Positions 62,824 through 64,000 of a stretch of DNA of 64,000 bases are shown in pieces. The notes beneath the pieces were generated by a model. That model searched no databases. It was not told the DNA's origin and saw only the letters and a list, made by a program, of their open reading frames with translations. The translations under genes and the position numbers were made by a program. Each line of letters starts with the position of its first letter. Within the stretch, counting starts at the first letter, position 1. This DNA comes from JADLHS01 sp036274115 (GTDB lineage: Bacteria > Verrucomicrobiota > Verrucomicrobiia > Limisphaerales > JADLHS01), in contig DASUGI010000113.1 in the NCBI GenBank assembly GCA_036274115.1, positions 1-64,000 on the forward strand, read 5' to 3'.

Positions 62824-63039
62824 TCACCGGCTAGCTTGATCGCCTTCTCGAAAGTGCGGCAACCACCGCCAAAACTCAGTCTGCTGATTCCCGTTTTGAG
62901 TTCCGTGCGGCGAAGTGGTGTTAGGATAGCGCGAAGCGCAGCCTGAAACCATGCAGAGCCCCACCAATAAGGTTAAGTAGCAGATTCTCTGTGCCTTCCG
63001 GGTCGTTTTGAAAGGCACAGTTTCCATCCTAAAAGCCAA
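62824..63039 (-). CDS. Small lipoprotein
   Basis: 71 residues with a basic N-terminus, a hydrophobic core (ICYLTLLVGLCMVSG) and a lipobox Cys in MVSGCASRYP. The mature part is only about 35 residues, polar, with Trp/His (TEFWRWLPHFREG). An internal ATG at 63027 is possible. No relatives recognised; the signal is the only support. It starts 12 nt after the oxidoreductase stop, so the two may be co-transcribed. Confidence 0.45.
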   Translation of the reverse strand: MAFRMETVPFKTTRKAQRICYLTLLVGLCMVSGCASRYPNTTSPHGTQNGNQQTEFWRWLPHFREGDQASR

Positions 63040-63051
63040 AGTTCGTCTGCG

Positions 63052-64000
63052 CTAGCTCAACTTCCAGGGCTTCCGGAAATCGCGCGTCAGCAGCTTGCTG
63101 GCTTCCTTGTCGCCGATGATCTTTTCCTTCTTCGGATCCCACTTGAGGGTGCGACCGGTCAGCATGGCGATGAGGCCGAGGTGTCCGGGAATCGCGGAGT
63201 GATGCGCTGTTTCCACCGGAGTGATCGAGGGCTTGCGAGACTTTACACAGTCCAGGAAGTTGCCGTAATGGTCGCTGGATTCGTAAAGCTTCACCTTGCG
63301 CAAATCTTCAGGCAGTCGGCGTGAGTCGGCCCATTCTGGATTTGACGACTCAAAAGCGTTGCCCCGGCTCACCCACACCCAACCGTCTGTGCCAATCCAT
63401 TTCGTCCCGCCACGAATGTCGCGATGCCCGCCAGCGATCACCATTTCGATATCATTCGGATATTTCAGATTGATGCGATACTTCGTGCAGGTGTTCCAAA
63501 TGGCGTCCTGGGGAGGAAACTCTCCTTGTCCCGAGATCTCCAAAGGCCCGGAGTTATCGCAATCCATGCCCCAGTGCGCGATGTCAACGTGATGCCCGAC
63601 CCAGTCCAGCAACTGTCCGCCGCCCGTGTTGTAATTCCAACGCCAGTTCTTGTGAATGCGGCACTCGATGTAGGGCATCATTTGCGACGGCCCAATCCAG
63701 AAATTGTAATCCAGTTCCGGCGGCGGCTCGGTCACGGTTTTCTTGTCCTTGGTGTTCGCAAAATCGCTATGCCCACCGGGCAAACCAACCTCCACACGTT
63801 TGATTTTTCCGATTAGACCATTGCGAACAATCTCCGCCGCGTAATGGAAATGCCGCTCCGAGCGCTGCCACGATCCGGTCTGCCAAATGCGTTTGTTCTT
63901 CTGAACCGCCTTCACCATCGCCTGTTGCTCGGCAATCGTCCGGGCCAGTGGTTTTTCGCCGTAAATGTCCTTCTTGTTTTTCGCCGCTTCCACTGCCACC
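63052..64000 (-). CDS. Gfo/Idh/MocA-family oxidoreductase, truncated at the window edge
   Basis: C-terminal 315 codons of a larger gene; the NAD-binding start lies beyond 64000. It opens inside the Rossmann domain with YGEKPLARTIAEQQAMVKAV, the conserved EKP motif, and continues through the beta-sheet substrate domain (WRWNYNTGGGQLLDWVGHH, with DIAHWGM). C-terminal segments FLDCVKSRKPSITPVETAHH are typical of the PVC-type secreted or cytoplasmic members used in sugar and inositol catabolism. Substrate unknown. Confidence 0.92.
   Translation of the reverse strand, partial: VAVEAAKNKKDIYGEKPLARTIAEQQAMVKAVQKNKRIWQTGSWQRSERHFHYAAEIVRNGLIGKIKRVEVGLPGGHSDFANTKDKKTVTEPPPELDYNFWIGPSQMMPYIECRIHKNWRWNYNTGGGQLLDWVGHHVDIAHWGMDCDNSGPLEISGQGEFPPQDAIWNTCTKYRINLKYPNDIEMVIAGGHRDIRGGTKWIGTDGWVWVSRGNAFESSNPEWADSRRLPEDLRKVKLYESSDHYGNFLDCVKSRKPSITPVETAHHSAIPGHLGLIAMLTGRTLKWDPKKEKIIGDKEASKLLTRDFRKPWKLS

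Overview
The window looks like a chromosomal segment of a Verrucomicrobiota bacterium, most likely of the Pedosphaera/Limisphaerales type. This is inferred from gene content, not from a marker gene. The supporting content is: lamin-tail/CotH secreted giant protein, kelch and PQQ-propeller secreted proteins, a ThuA protein beside a PVC-type propeller/cytochrome c protein, a Gfo/Idh/MocA oxidoreductase, an ECF sigma factor fused to a membrane-anchored C-terminal region, and several families of palindromic intergenic repeats. Base composition looks uniformly moderately high in G+C. No rRNA, tRNA, CRISPR array or prophage was seen.

Layout. 1-5 kb: the urea ABC transporter genes urtA and urtB (minus strand; the operon continues past the left edge), divergent from an outer-membrane porin. 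5-12 kb: RNase R, a GH43-like propeller protein, a two-sided membrane/coiled-coil protein, a VOC protein and two small envelope proteins, one of them bracketed by a diverged direct repeat. 12-26.7 kb: a long minus-strand run holding a MacA-like adaptor with one ATPase and two MacB/FtsX permeases, a PQQ-propeller/ThuA/cytochrome cluster, a tandem-domain secreted protein, a NatAB-like exporter and the sigma-factor fusion. 26.7-34.2 kb: plus-strand ankyrin protein, ABC exporter, DUF4240 protein, NOL1/NOP2/Sun RNA methyltransferase and a PhoB/PhoR-type two-component system preceded by a Pho-box-like array. 34-44.5 kb: envelope proteins (BON lipoprotein, OmpA-like barrel, kelch protein, small secreted proteins) and a roughly 2,080-residue lamin-tail/CotH protein. 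44.5-54 kb: Rho, an unusual phosphatase-RpiB-GlyA triple fusion, a protease-like protein that lacks the S41 catalytic residues, an M20 peptidase and an AsmA-family protein. 54-64 kb: glycosyltransferase, lytic transglycosylase, a fragment of dinB, a rhomboid protease, a lipoprotein, a REP-associated transposase (RAYT) pseudogene with REP palindromes beside and inside it, aconitase, a metallo-hydrolase and a truncated oxidoreductase at the right edge.

Most notable observations: (1) a RAYT gene carrying a 66-bp paired REP palindrome in frame inside its own coding sequence, with the only premature stop lying in the decayed arm of that palindrome; (2) a single 724-codon frame joining low-molecular-weight phosphatase, RpiB and GlyA, echoing the ywlE-rpiB-glyA gene order known from Bacillus; (3) a three-unit, 11-bp-period Pho-box-like array immediately upstream of the phoB-like gene; (4) an intrinsic-terminator-like hairpin between urtA and urtB; (5) a 51-codon dinB remnant. 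Start sites were chosen from signal peptides, family alignments known to me and possible ribosome binding sites, and several remain uncertain as stated.
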